A stretch of 64,000 bases of DNA from Solibacillus sp040274725 (lineage in GTDB: Bacteria > Bacillota > Bacilli > Bacillales_A > Planococcaceae). Position numbers and translations under genes: made by a program. Below the pieces are notes generated by a model. The model was given only the letters and a program-made list of their open reading frames with translations, searched no databases and had not been told where the DNA came from. Numbering within the stretch: position 1 is the stretch's first letter; the number at the start of each line of letters is the position of its first letter. Location: contig JBEMAQ010000008.1 in the NCBI GenBank assembly GCA_040274725.1, positions 1 to 64,000 on the forward strand, given 5' to 3'. Of this stretch, positions 35,392 to 44,673 are shown one piece after another.

Positions 35392-37323
35392 CTATTTCGT
35401 AATTTCAGCTTTAATTGTTGCTAGGAATTCAGTGAATGATACTGTTTCAGAGTCTTTTGAGCCGTAACGACGAATGTTAACCGCGCCCTCTTCCACTTCT
35501 TTGTCCCCTAATACTAACATGTACGGGATTTTCTTCATTTGAGATTCACGGATTTTGTAGCCAAGTTTCTCCTCGCGGTCATCCATTTCTACACGTACGC
35601 CCGCTGCTTGTAGCTTTTCAACTACCTCGCGTGCATAGTCATAGTGTACCGAATTTGATACAGGAATCACTGTCGCTTGTACTGGCGCTAACCACGTTGG
35701 GAATGCCCCTTTGTACTCTTCGATTAAGAATGCTACGAAGCGCTCCATTGTTGATACAACACCGCGGTGGATAACGACTGGGCGCTGTGGTTGACCATCT
35801 TCACCGATGTAAGAAAGGTCAAAGCGTTGTGGTAATAAGAAATCAAGCTGTGCTGTTGATAATGTTTCTTCTTTACCGATTGCAGTTTTTACTTGTACAT
35901 CCAGTTTCGGACCGTAGAACGCTGCTTCGTCTTCTGCGATGAAGTAATCATAACCTAACTCGTCCATTGCTTCTTTTAACATGCTTTGTGCAGTTTCCCA
36001 CATTTGATCGTCATCGAAATATTTCTCTTTGTTATTCGGATCGCGGTACGAAAGACGGAATGAGAAGTCTTTTAAATCGAAGTCTTTGTACACTTCTAAA
36101 ATTAACTCAACAACCTTTTTGAATTCCGCTTTAATTTGGTCTGGACGTACGAAAATGTGCGCGTCATTTAACGTCATCCCGCGTACACGTTGTAGGCCTG
36201 AAACCGCGCCACTCATTTCGTAACGGTGCATTGTCCCAAGCTCCGCGATACGGATTGGTAAATGACGGTACGAGTGTAAACCATTTTTGAATACCATCAT
36301 ATGGTGAGGGCAGTTCATTGGACGTAAAATTAATGTTTCATTATCCATTTCCATTGGAGGGAAAATGCCCTCTTGATAGTGCTCCCAGTGACCTGAAGTT
36401 TCGTATAATTTTTTCGAGCCAAGTACTGGTGTATACACGTGCTTGTAGCCAAGAGATAACTCTTTGTCTACGATGTAGCGCTCAATTGTACGGCGGATTG
36501 TCGCACCATTTGGTAACCAAAGTGGTAAACCTTGACCAACTGTTTGAGAAGTCATAAATAAATCTAATTCTTTACCAATTTTACGGTGGTCACGCTCTTT
36601 TGCTTCTTCAAGCATTTGTAAGTGGTGTTTTAACTCTTCTTTTGTGAAGAAGGCTGTACCGTAAATACGTTGTAACATTTTATTGTCTGAGTTCCCGCGC
36701 CAGTAAGCACCTGCAAGTGATAATAGCTTGAACTCTTTTAATTTGTTTGTCGATGGTACGTGTACACCGCGGCAAAGGTCAAAGAAATCGCCTTGGTAGT
36801 AAATAGATACTTGCTCACCAGCTGGGATTGCATCAAGTAGCTCTAATTTGTACTCATCGCCAACCTCTGTGTAAATCGCATGTGCTTCGTCGCGTGTTAC
36901 TAATTTACGCTCGATTTCGATGTTTTCAGCAATAATTTTTTTCATTTCTTTTTCGATTGCTGGTAAGTCTTCCATTGTAAGTGGTGTTGGTGAATCAATA
37001 TCATAGTAGAAACCTGAATCGATGACTGGACCAATGCCTAATTTTGCGTCTGGGAATAAACGTTTTACTGCCTGTGCTGTTAAGTGGGCCGTTGAGTGAC
37101 GTAAGATTTCTAGTGCTTCTGGTGATTTATTTGTAATAATTTCGATTGACGCATCTTCTTCGATCCCTGTTTTTGCATCGATTAGCGTACCGTTAATTTT
37201 ACCTGCTAATGTTGATTTTTTTAGACCTGGGCTAATTGAGCCTGCTACGTCTAATGTTGAAGTACCCTTGGCGAATTCTTTCACTGCGCCATCCGGGAAA
37301 GTTAACTGGATCATTTCTGACAT
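35392..37323 (-). CDS. thrS: Threonine-tRNA ligase
   Basis: 643-residue class II synthetase that charges tRNA-Thr. Order: TGS domain (1-63, MIQLTFPDGAVKEFAKGTST), editing domain with HSTAHLTAQAV (metal-binding HxxxH, about 77), catalytic core with MNCPHHMMVF (Zn ligand Cys) and the motif 3 region, and C-terminal anticodon-binding domain (about 540-643, VIPVSNSVHYDYAREV). AGGAGG precedes the ATG. It is controlled by the T-box leader upstream. Confidence 0.97.
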   Translation of the reverse strand: MSEMIQLTFPDGAVKEFAKGTSTLDVAGSISPGLKKSTLAGKINGTLIDAKTGIEEDASIEIITNKSPEALEILRHSTAHLTAQAVKRLFPDAKLGIGPVIDSGFYYDIDSPTPLTMEDLPAIEKEMKKIIAENIEIERKLVTRDEAHAIYTEVGDEYKLELLDAIPAGEQVSIYYQGDFFDLCRGVHVPSTNKLKEFKLLSLAGAYWRGNSDNKMLQRIYGTAFFTKEELKHHLQMLEEAKERDHRKIGKELDLFMTSQTVGQGLPLWLPNGATIRRTIERYIVDKELSLGYKHVYTPVLGSKKLYETSGHWEHYQEGIFPPMEMDNETLILRPMNCPHHMMVFKNGLHSYRHLPIRIAELGTMHRYEMSGAVSGLQRVRGMTLNDAHIFVRPDQIKAEFKKVVELILEVYKDFDLKDFSFRLSYRDPNNKEKYFDDDQMWETAQSMLKEAMDELGYDYFIAEDEAAFYGPKLDVQVKTAIGKEETLSTAQLDFLLPQRFDLSYIGEDGQPQRPVVIHRGVVSTMERFVAFLIEEYKGAFPTWLAPVQATVIPVSNSVHYDYAREVVEKLQAAGVRVEMDDREEKLGYKIRESQMKKIPYMLVLGDKEVEEGAVNIRRYGSKDSETVSFTEFLATIKAEITK

Positions 37324-37368
37324 GTGTTGTTCCTCCTAATGTAAAATTTGGCATTTTTAAGCAAAATA

Positions 37369-37627
37369 AAAAGCACCGTCCCGTATAAAGGGACGATGCT
37401 TTATGCTCGTGGTGCCACCCTTCTTCCTTCTCGCCAAGCGATAAGAAGCTCAAGGTCCGAATAACGCTCGGATCAACGCCTATACATTAGCCGCATAGGA
37501 GCTCAAAGGGAGTAAAAATTATGCCGTACTTAGGAAGCTTGCAGCCGAGTCTTCCCTCTCTAAAAAGTCGAATCAAAATTTCCGTATCCTTGTCATTGCT
37601 TAATGTTTAATTACTGCAATTAGTATA
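37369..37627 (-). promoter_or_regulatory. Thr T-box riboswitch leader with terminator and SigA promoter
   Basis: Minus strand: promoter TTGATT (37650-37645), 17 bp, TATACT (37627-37622). T-box AGGGTGGCACCACG at 37408-37421. Terminator AAGCATCGTCCC / GGGACGGTGCTT plus a T-tract (37369-37402). The T-box variable base is C, not T as in the Phe leader. I could not settle which Thr codon is the specifier. It fills most of the 405-bp gap between thrS and the next gene. Confidence 0.88.
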
Positions 37628-37728
37628 CGCCCATCCCCTAAAAAAATCAACTCATGATAATGTGCATTTCTATTTCTTTCAATTTTTGATACGCTAGCTA
37701 TATGCAATTATCCGAGGGGAGCTCAGTC

Positions 37729-39552
37729 ATGTTTAAGTATGCGATGATGCTTATTTATATTCTTTTCTCCGTACAAATGATGCCACTCACACCATCCGCC
37801 GAGTCTACCTTACAGTTTCCACTGGAGACTGCGCAGCCACTCCACGTAGAGCTCGCTGGTGAATGGCTATTTTTCCACGAGCAATTATTGACGGATACCG
37901 AGGCAGCAAAAGCGATTGCACGTGGTGAGGGACAAACTGTGACGGTCCCAATTGAATACAATCAATTTTTAAATGACACAAATACATATGGTACATTTGC
38001 GACAATGATTACTGTACCACAGCACTATATCGGACAAATTTTAGCTATGCAAGTGCCTTTTGAATATAGTGCAGTCAAAATTTTTGCAAGTGACCAATTC
38101 GTTCTTGAAAGTGGCACGGTCGGCATAAATAGTGCAAGCCACGACACCATGCTCGAGAGAAAAACAGGTTATTTTGATGTCGAACAGCAAACTTTTACAA
38201 TCGCCGTGCAAATCTCTAGCTTTGACCATATTCGCGGCGGTTTTGCGAATGCTATTTTACTCGGCGAACCGGTCACGATCCAAAAGGAAACGGACCAGCA
38301 AAACTTTATGATGCTTTTTATTATTGGTATTTTAACAATCATCGGATTGTTAACGATTTTAGTTGGTCTATATGAACGCACTGAGCGTAGACTCCTTGTC
38401 TTCGGCTTATTTGTACTAACGGTTGCTACACGAACACTTGTAACGGTGCCTTTTTTATATCGACTATTGCCATTACCGATTAGCTACGAGCTCGCAACAC
38501 GTACGGAGTATATAACAACTATTTTAATTGGTTACTTATACACGGTGTTCATTTATATGGTATTTACAGATTTATTTCATAAGTGGGTCGTGTATTTAAA
38601 CTTTGCTATTCTGACTTTTTTAGCTATCTCTATTTTATTTACAGAGCCTGCTACATTCCAAGCCGTATTCTTCAAGGGCTTTATACTAGAAGTGCTCATG
38701 ATTCTGTATAATGTCTATGTTATTTCAAGAGCGCTCGTGAAAAAACGACCACTTGCCTTAGCACATGCAATCGGTATTAGTATTGTTTTTAGCGGGATGA
38801 TTATCGACTATCTAGCTGGACTTGCTATTATTAACGCGTTCCCTGTCTCACATATTTGCGCAGCGATTCATGTTGTGATTATCGTCGTATCCATTAGTCG
38901 CAATTATGCAGCAAAGGCAACCGAAACAGCAAGGCTCAACAAAGAATTAATCGCACTAAACAATTCACTAGACCTACTCGTTCAAAAACGCACAACAGAA
39001 ATTCATTTAGCAAATAAGGAATTACACGAGGCAAATGAACAACTTCAGCAACTTGCGCTGCGCGACGGATTAACAGGCATTTATAATCGCCGCTATTTTG
39101 ATACCAATCTAAAGGAATGTTTTAAGCAAGCAAAGCAGCAAGACATACCGCTTTCCATTTTGCTATTCGATTTAGATGAGTTCAAAAAATACAATGACTA
39201 TTACGGACATATTTTAGGCGATGACCTCTTGCGTAAAATTACGCAACTAATTGCTCAGACGTTACCGGAAAACGCCTTATTTGCACGCTATGGCGGGGAG
39301 GAATTTAGTGTTATTTTGCCTGGCTATGACCGACCTGAAGCAACGAATCTCGCGCATGCAATTGGCACATTTGTAGAACAGGCTGGTCTTGAGCACATTG
39401 GACGTGAACTCGGTATTATTACGCTTAGTATTGGTGGTGCGACATTTACATCGGATTCACCGGCTCAAACAGAAATGGAACTACTCAAACTAGCCGACCA
39501 GCAACTTTATTTGGCGAAGAATGCTGGGCGTAATCAGGTGCAGTTCAACTAA
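37729..39552 (+). CDS. 7TM receptor diguanylate cyclase (7TMR-DISM extracellular domain, GGDEF)
   Basis: 607 residues. Signal/TM at the N terminus (1-22), an extracytoplasmic beta-rich domain (about 30-190; LAGEWLFFHEQLL fits the DISM_2-type jelly roll, which often senses carbohydrate), seven TM helices (about 200-395), a short coiled coil (about 400-440) and GGDEF (about 445-605). DGLTGIYNRRYFD opens the domain; the signature is GGEEF near residue 522, competent in known cyclases. No inhibition-site RxxD. ATG at 37729 after GAGGGGAG. It is a separate unit, convergent with dnaI. The ligand is unknown. Confidence 0.88.
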   Translation: MFKYAMMLIYILFSVQMMPLTPSAESTLQFPLETAQPLHVELAGEWLFFHEQLLTDTEAAKAIARGEGQTVTVPIEYNQFLNDTNTYGTFATMITVPQHYIGQILAMQVPFEYSAVKIFASDQFVLESGTVGINSASHDTMLERKTGYFDVEQQTFTIAVQISSFDHIRGGFANAILLGEPVTIQKETDQQNFMMLFIIGILTIIGLLTILVGLYERTERRLLVFGLFVLTVATRTLVTVPFLYRLLPLPISYELATRTEYITTILIGYLYTVFIYMVFTDLFHKWVVYLNFAILTFLAISILFTEPATFQAVFFKGFILEVLMILYNVYVISRALVKKRPLALAHAIGISIVFSGMIIDYLAGLAIINAFPVSHICAAIHVVIIVVSISRNYAAKATETARLNKELIALNNSLDLLVQKRTTEIHLANKELHEANEQLQQLALRDGLTGIYNRRYFDTNLKECFKQAKQQDIPLSILLFDLDEFKKYNDYYGHILGDDLLRKITQLIAQTLPENALFARYGGEEFSVILPGYDRPEATNLAHAIGTFVEQAGLEHIGRELGIITLSIGGATFTSDSPAQTEMELLKLADQQLYLAKNAGRNQVQFN

Positions 39553-39591
39553 AAAAAGGTAGCTAGAAAGTCGATACTCTCTAGCTACCTT
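39551..39591. terminator. Bidirectional terminator after the 7TM cyclase and dnaI
   Basis: AAGGTAGCTAG / CTAGCTACCTT with a T-run of seven on the minus strand, so it is mainly the dnaI terminator. Confidence 0.82.
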
Positions 39592-39594
39592 AGT

Positions 39595-40545
39595 TTATTC
39601 ACGACGGTTTTTACCATCCATTTGAATCGGTTTTGTCACCGCTTTAATACGTTCCATAATACGCGCTGCCTTCACAACCTCTACATCTCCGCGCGACGAT
39701 TGCGCTAAGTGATGCTCTAGGCCTTCATAATCAAAGTTTGACGTAATAAATGTCGGCAGCTGCTCACTCATACGATAATGCAAAATCGTCCCTAAAATTT
39801 CATCGCGTGTCCAAGCTGACATCGTCTCTGCACCGATATCATCAAGCATGAGAACAGGCGCTTTTTTTACGTAGTCGATTTTTTCATTTAATGTGTTATC
39901 CGAAATCGCATTTTTCATCTCGCGTAAAAATTCTGGCACAAATACGACAACCGAACGAATTTTCAACGTAGCAAGCTCATTCGCGATTGCACCAAGTACA
40001 AATGACTTTCCGACACCGAACATACCGTGTAAATAAAAACCTTTGCTTGGCAATTCACCTGTACGCTTATACTCCGCGATAAACTCTGCTGCTTGGTCAG
40101 CAATGCTGAGGCGTGAGTGGCTATCAATTTGTAAATCCCGGAGTGTTGCACGTAAAACATCCTTTGGCATATGCATACTCGAAATCATATTCGCTACCTC
40201 GCGACGTTCCTCTTCGCGTAAGTACTGTTCACATGGACCATATTTAATATCAATTGTTCCACGCTTCAGCACAAGTCTCGGCACAAAACCTTGTAGCAAG
40301 TTCTTACATTTATTCGTATGTCCGCAACCACAGCATGACGTATCTTGCGTAATATACTCAAGTAATTTCGGCAAGCTACTCTCAAGAATATCCATCGATA
40401 GCTCCGCTTGATGCTCTGCTAAAAACGGTTGAATCTTTTCATGCTGCAACACTTCACGGCGCGTAGACTCATAACGCTCCTGAAACGATGGCATTTGCTT
40501 TTTCACTTGCTCAATTTGATTTTTAATGGGTTCGATTGGGCTCAC
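39595..40545 (-). CDS. dnaI: Primosomal protein DnaI (helicase loader)
   Basis: 316 residues. AAA+ ATPase that loads the replicative helicase at oriC and at restart. The N-terminal helicase-binding domain (1-130) carries a zinc-binding cluster CCGCGHTNKCKN. The ATPase has Walker A HGMFGVGKSFVLGAIAN (about 165-180) and Walker B VLMLDDIGAE. GTG start at 40545, immediately after the dnaB stop (TAG then GTG), so it is translationally coupled to dnaB. Confidence 0.95.
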   Translation of the reverse strand: MSPIEPIKNQIEQVKKQMPSFQERYESTRREVLQHEKIQPFLAEHQAELSMDILESSLPKLLEYITQDTSCCGCGHTNKCKNLLQGFVPRLVLKRGTIDIKYGPCEQYLREEERREVANMISSMHMPKDVLRATLRDLQIDSHSRLSIADQAAEFIAEYKRTGELPSKGFYLHGMFGVGKSFVLGAIANELATLKIRSVVVFVPEFLREMKNAISDNTLNEKIDYVKKAPVLMLDDIGAETMSAWTRDEILGTILHYRMSEQLPTFITSNFDYEGLEHHLAQSSRGDVEVVKAARIMERIKAVTKPIQMDGKNRRE

Positions 40546-41901
40546 CTACTTTTCTTGTTGGCCTAACTTTTGTAATATTTTTTGACGCTCTTTTTCAAAA
40601 TCTATATCACTTGCAACCGGCTCTTCCTGCTGTTCATCCCGCTTATAAAACCATTCTGGTACCTTTTCGTCACGCGAATTATTTTTCTTGTTATATTGCT
40701 TGCGTGGTACTGGCTGTGCTTGTTTTGTCGCACTATCTGATTTCCACTGTGCATATTTGTCGCGCTCCGTACGTGCAAGATCCATCGCTTCCTTTGCCGT
40801 TTGCAAATTTTTGCGATTCCAGTGATCTGCAATTTGCTCAACATATTTGCGCGGTAGCTTCATGTCGGTTGATAACATGACATATTCAAGTAAGACATTG
40901 ACAACACCTGTAGGCATACCGTACGTCGTCATTAATTGTTCTGCAAGCTCAATAGATGCAGGAATAGGCTCTTTGCCTTTATTAATATCACGCAGCACCT
41001 GAATTGGTGGTGTTGTCTCTAAATAATGAAGTAGCTCCTGCTCTTTTGTCAGTTGCTCTGTTTGCGGCACCGGCTCTGTAAACGTCTTTGCTAGTTTAGG
41101 CGCTTCCTTTGAAATCGTCAGCTTATAATAATCTGCCGCAGCCTTTTTCAAACGTTCCGCTGGCAGACGCATGTCATCATCTAATGAAATAATGACTACC
41201 TTTTGCATATCAAGTGGCGTTAACTGATATAAAAAGGCCAATTTTGCAATGAGCTCGCGTGCCTCTGTTGTCAGCGCATTCGCTGGGACAAGCTGCTCTG
41301 AAAGTCCAGCCTTAAGCAGTGCAAAGTCAAACTGATCATAATAAAATGGATAATCTTGTTGCTTTTGCTTTTGCGTATCATAGAGGTCTTGCGGAACATT
41401 TGTATGCACAGGCTTAAACACATCAATAAATGAACGCGTCACTTCTTGATACCCTTCCTTAGACGGCTTCGCTAAAAAGCGCTGGCGTAGCTTCCGATAC
41501 GGCTGTTCACCAATTTTACTATATAAAAACATCGACAACAGCGGATCATTAAAAAAGCTTAGCGCATCAAGCGGACGAATCAGCTCATAGATAAATTTGC
41601 GCTGCACGCCGATATCTTGGCGAAACGTACGCAACAGACCAATTGCTTCAAGCGCAATACGTGCCTCAAACACTTGTCTAGCCGACATCGACAACACATT
41701 CATTAAATAATAATGCGTCATTTCCTTCGTCTCCGCATATTCAGCCTCAGCCCACAACGTTAAATATAAGCTAATCGGCTCTGCACCGGTTAACGGCTGA
41801 TAAAAAAGCGTCACTAATTGGCGTTCATTTGTTGATAAAGCATGAGGGAGTATAATTTCAAAATGATCCGTTGCCTGTAGCTCTTTGAAGAATTGAACCA
41901 C
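40546..41901 (-). CDS. dnaB: Replication initiation and membrane attachment protein DnaB
   Basis: 451 residues. This is Firmicutes DnaB, the helicase-loading partner of DnaD and DnaI, not the replicative helicase. Winged-helix N-terminal part (1-130) and two DnaD-like helical domains (about 205-390), with YYKLTISKE and the C-terminal YVEQIADHWNRKNLQTAKEA motif, then a charged low-complexity tail. GTG start at 41901 after GGAGGGGGGA. It lies between nrdR and dnaI on the same strand, the standard order. Confidence 0.95.
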   Translation of the reverse strand: MVQFFKELQATDHFEIILPHALSTNERQLVTLFYQPLTGAEPISLYLTLWAEAEYAETKEMTHYYLMNVLSMSARQVFEARIALEAIGLLRTFRQDIGVQRKFIYELIRPLDALSFFNDPLLSMFLYSKIGEQPYRKLRQRFLAKPSKEGYQEVTRSFIDVFKPVHTNVPQDLYDTQKQKQQDYPFYYDQFDFALLKAGLSEQLVPANALTTEARELIAKLAFLYQLTPLDMQKVVIISLDDDMRLPAERLKKAAADYYKLTISKEAPKLAKTFTEPVPQTEQLTKEQELLHYLETTPPIQVLRDINKGKEPIPASIELAEQLMTTYGMPTGVVNVLLEYVMLSTDMKLPRKYVEQIADHWNRKNLQTAKEAMDLARTERDKYAQWKSDSATKQAQPVPRKQYNKKNNSRDEKVPEWFYKRDEQQEEPVASDIDFEKERQKILQKLGQQEK

Positions 41902-41921
41902 TTGATCCCCCCTCCTTTTCG

Positions 41922-42389
41922 TTATTTCTCGTTTGCCTGGCGGATAATTAATTCTTTTAACTCCTCGATAAAGACGTTCAAATCTTTAAATTGACGATAC
42001 ACCGATGCAAAGCGCACATATGCCACCTCATCAATTTTGGCAAGGCGGTCCATGACCATTTCCCCTACATCCTCTGAACGCACTTCTGAATTGCCTAAAC
42101 GACGCAATTCATTTTCGATCGTGATGACTAATTGTTCTAATTCATCGAGTGGTACTGGTCGCTTTTCACAAGCACGAATAAGCCCGCGCAGTACTTTCTC
42201 ACGGCTAAATTCCTCGCGCGTGCCCTCTTTTTTTACAACAATGAGAGGCGTCTCCTCTATTTTTTCAAATGTTGTAAAACGAAAGCCGCATGATTCACAT
42301 TCTCTACGTCTACGAATTTCTTTATTATCATCTACAGGTCTTGAATCGACTACACGTGTACCATTATATTGACAAGATGGACATCTCAT
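41922..42389 (-). CDS. nrdR: Transcriptional repressor NrdR
   Basis: 155-residue repressor of ribonucleotide reductase genes. The zinc ribbon ligands are Cys3, Cys6, Cys31 and Cys34. The ATP-cone (about 49-139, LIVVKKEGTREEFSREKVLRG) senses dATP/ATP. The product is full length. AGGAGA precedes the ATG. First gene of the nrdR-dnaB-dnaI operon; a TATAAT lies at 42432-42427, about 40 bp upstream of the start. Confidence 0.97.
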   Translation of the reverse strand: MRCPSCQYNGTRVVDSRPVDDNKEIRRRRECESCGFRFTTFEKIEETPLIVVKKEGTREEFSREKVLRGLIRACEKRPVPLDELEQLVITIENELRRLGNSEVRSEDVGEMVMDRLAKIDEVAYVRFASVYRQFKDLNVFIEELKELIIRQANEK

Positions 42390-42479
42390 TGGCTTTCTCC
42401 TGATTCGTTTCGATTTATTACTATTTATTATAACAAAAATAACGCTTGCAAAATAGTAATTCCTTCTTCTCTAAGAAAA

Positions 42480-42650
42480 GCGCATTCGTGCCCTCTTGCA
42501 CGCGAGTAGGCACAACGCCACATCCTTGTGGCATGCCTACAATAACTCACGTCGTGTGAGCCTCAAGCGCTGGAAAGCCCGAAGCGAAAGTACGCTCTTT
42601 ACTTTCGCCCGAGGGACCTGCGCGACCTCGAGCGTGCGGCGCGAATGCCT
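42480..42650. repeat. GC-rich multibranched intergenic element (candidate REP/MITE-like repeat or RNA)
   Basis: 170 bp, about 61% GC in an AT-rich gap. Ends pair: GCATTCGTGCC (42482-42492) with GGCGCGAATGC (42638-42648), continued by GCACGC (42498-42503) with GCGTGC (42632-42637). Inside are four hairpins: GTAGGCA/TGCCTAC with inner GCCAC/GTGGC (42506-42540); CTCAC/GTGAG (42546-42560); GCGAAAGTA/TACTTTCGC (42584-42608); and CGAGG/CCTCG (42610-42630). No coding frame, no terminator T-tract. The remaining bases to 42757 are AT-rich, with two AAGGAGATTTT copies (42696, 42737) and no gene. Confidence 0.6.
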
Positions 42651-42752
42651 AGACATATAAAACGCCAAACTTTATACTTTCTAACACATTAAAAGAAGGA
42701 GATTTTTTCAGTATATGGCTTTTGACTGACTGTTTCAAGGAGATTTTCGTGC

Positions 42753-42792
42753 AAAATAAAACCTCCGTAGACTTTTTATCTACGGAGGTAGG
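42753..42792 (-). terminator. Terminator of gapB
   Basis: CCTCCGTAGAT / TCTACGGAGG followed by TTTTATTTT on the minus strand. Confidence 0.88.
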
Positions 42793-42804
42793 ATTTAAAA
42801 TCGA

Positions 42805-43824
42805 TTATGCATTAACCGCTTTTAATTCGTTTACTACTTTTTTCGCAAGATCTACAACGCGCGCTGAGTAGCCCCACTCATTGTCATACCAAGCTAATAC
42901 TTTTACTTTACGTGTACCCATCACCATTGTTGTTAAACCGTCAACCGTTGATGAGAATGTTGTTGTGTTGAAGTCAGAAGATACTAATGGCTCCATTGTA
43001 ATATTTAGGATGCCTTTCATTGGGCCTTCTGCTGCTGCTTTAAATGCTGCGTTTACTTCTTCAGCTGTCACGTCTTGTTGTAAGTCTACAACTAAGTCAA
43101 CTAATGATACGTTTGGCGTTGGAACACGTAGTGCCATACCATGTAATTTTCCTTTTAACTCAGGTAATACTAATGTTAATGCCTTTGCAGCACCTGTCGA
43201 AGTAGGAATAATTGATGATGCACAGTTACGCGCACGACGTAAATCTTTGTGCGGGTTGTCTAAGTTGTTTTGGTCATTTGTGTAAGCGTGAACTGTTGTC
43301 ATTAAACCGTTCTCGATACCAAATGTGTCGTTTAATACTTTTGCTACTGGTGCTAAGCAGTTTGTTGTACAAGAAGCGTTTGAGATGACATCGTGTTTTG
43401 AGATGTCTAATAAGTTATCGTTAACACCAAGTACTACTGTGATGTCCTCGTTTTTACCTGGAGCTGTTAAAATAACTTTTTTCGCGCCGGCTTCTAAGTG
43501 CATTGCTGCTTTGTCGCGGTCGTTGAATTTACCAGTTGCTTCGATGACAAGCTCTACGCCCATTTCCTTCCAAGGTAAAGCTTTCGGATCGCGTTCAGAA
43601 ACGATTGCAACACGTTTGCCATTTACGATTAATGCGTTTTCTTCTGTCTCAACAGTACCGTTAAATGGACCGTGATTTGTGTCATACTTAATAAGGTGAG
43701 CTAAAGTCTCAGCTGGGTAGCTTGCATTGATTGCCACTAAGTTTAATTCATCTTGAACGATTGCTTGGCGGAACACCATACGTCCAATACGGCCAAATCC
43801 GTTAATTGCAATAGAAACTGTCAT
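42805..43824 (-). CDS. gapB: Glyceraldehyde-3-phosphate dehydrogenase, gluconeogenic GapB type
   Basis: 339 residues. Catalytic Cys152 in SNASCTTNCLAP; NAD(P)-binding GFGRIGR at 9-15. In the cofactor-selecting loop it has INASYPAETLAHLIKYDT, where GapA has a DL-type motif; the GapB form accepts NADP. GapB acts in the direction of gluconeogenesis. AGGAGG precedes the ATG. A CcpN-type operator covers its -10. Its position beside nrdR and coaE matches B. subtilis gapB, but speD, which follows it there, is absent. Confidence 0.93.
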   Translation of the reverse strand: MTVSIAINGFGRIGRMVFRQAIVQDELNLVAINASYPAETLAHLIKYDTNHGPFNGTVETEENALIVNGKRVAIVSERDPKALPWKEMGVELVIEATGKFNDRDKAAMHLEAGAKKVILTAPGKNEDITVVLGVNDNLLDISKHDVISNASCTTNCLAPVAKVLNDTFGIENGLMTTVHAYTNDQNNLDNPHKDLRRARNCASSIIPTSTGAAKALTLVLPELKGKLHGMALRVPTPNVSLVDLVVDLQQDVTAEEVNAAFKAAAEGPMKGILNITMEPLVSSDFNTTTFSSTVDGLTTMVMGTRKVKVLAWYDNEWGYSARVVDLAKKVVNELKAVNA

Positions 43825-43882
43825 TATATTGTATCCTCCTGAAAGTAACTGTTTAATTTATGTTTTACTTTATATGCTGATT

Positions 43883-43893
43883 AGTATAACACA
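43883..43893 (-). promoter_or_regulatory. CcpN-type operator overlapping the gapB -10
   Basis: TGTGTTATACT on the minus strand (43893-43883) fits the CcpN consensus TRTGHYATAYW at every position. Its last six bases are the putative -10 TATACT; a TTCACC about 16 bp upstream could be the -35. CcpN represses gapB on glucose in B. subtilis. Confidence 0.6.
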
Positions 43894-43969
43894 TTATCTG
43901 AAAAGGTGAACACATTTTACTTCATTTTTAAAAGTTCTTATTTTCTGATAATTAATGAGGGGATTTGAT

Positions 43970-44014
43970 AAAATAAACACCCCCTTCTATCATAGTGACC
44001 AAAGAGAGTGTTTT
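43970..44014 (-). terminator. Terminator of the polA-mutM-coaE operon
   Basis: AACACTCTCTT / AAGGGGGTGTT (11 pairs including G-T), then TATTTTAT on the minus strand. Confidence 0.65.
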
Positions 44015-44061
44015 CATTACGTCTATTCAATAGTATAGACAGCTTATTCAATTAGTATGCA

Positions 44062-44661
44062 TCATTGCGTAATAATATCCCATTTACGCAAAATATTTTC
44101 CAATTGCGCAGCTGCTTCCTCTATTGTACCGTTATTATAAATAACCGCATCAGCACCCGCTTCCTTCTCCGCAACAGGAATTTGCGTTGCGATTCGTGCG
44201 CGTGCCTCGTCCTCTGTAAAGTGATTGCGCGCCATTAAACGTGCTAACTGCACCTCAACGTCCACCGACACGACTAAAATCTTCTCCACAAAATGTTGTA
44301 ATTTACTTTCAAATAACAATGGGATGTCCATCACAACATGTGCCGCACCATTTGTTACATACTCATCACGTTGGCGTAGCATTTCCACACGAATCGCTGG
44401 ATGGATAATTTGATTCAGTACCGCGCGTTGCGACTCATCATGAAAAATAATCGCTCCAACCTTTGCGCGGTCCATTGTGCCGTCCACTGCAATAACGTCT
44501 GCACCAAAAGCTTCTGCGATTTTTGTAAGTGTCGCACTCCCCGGCTCAACGACCTGACGTGCAACCTTGTCCGCATCCACAATCGGTAAACCATGAGAGG
44601 CAAGCATTTCGGCAACGGTGCTTTTCCCACTCGCAATACTCCCTGTAAGACCAATAATCAA
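44062..44661 (-). CDS. coaE: Dephospho-CoA kinase
   Basis: Last step of CoA synthesis: phosphorylates dephospho-CoA at the ribose 3' position. 199 residues. P-loop GLTGSIASGKST at 4-15, DADKVAR substrate motif (about 31), and the lid ARLMARNHFTEDEA. Third gene of polA-mutM-coaE, 12 bp after mutM, with AGGAGG before the ATG. Confidence 0.95.
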   Translation of the reverse strand: MIIGLTGSIASGKSTVAEMLASHGLPIVDADKVARQVVEPGSATLTKIAEAFGADVIAVDGTMDRAKVGAIIFHDESQRAVLNQIIHPAIRVEMLRQRDEYVTNGAAHVVMDIPLLFESKLQHFVEKILVVSVDVEVQLARLMARNHFTEDEARARIATQIPVAEKEAGADAVIYNNGTIEEAAAQLENILRKWDIITQ

Positions 44662-44673
44662 CTGAAATTCCTC

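Noticed and set aside
42690..42757. Two AAGGAGATTTT sequences that look like ribosome binding sites for small peptides
   Set aside because: The first leads to a 4-codon frame; the second runs into the gapB terminator and antisense of gapB. No supported peptide.
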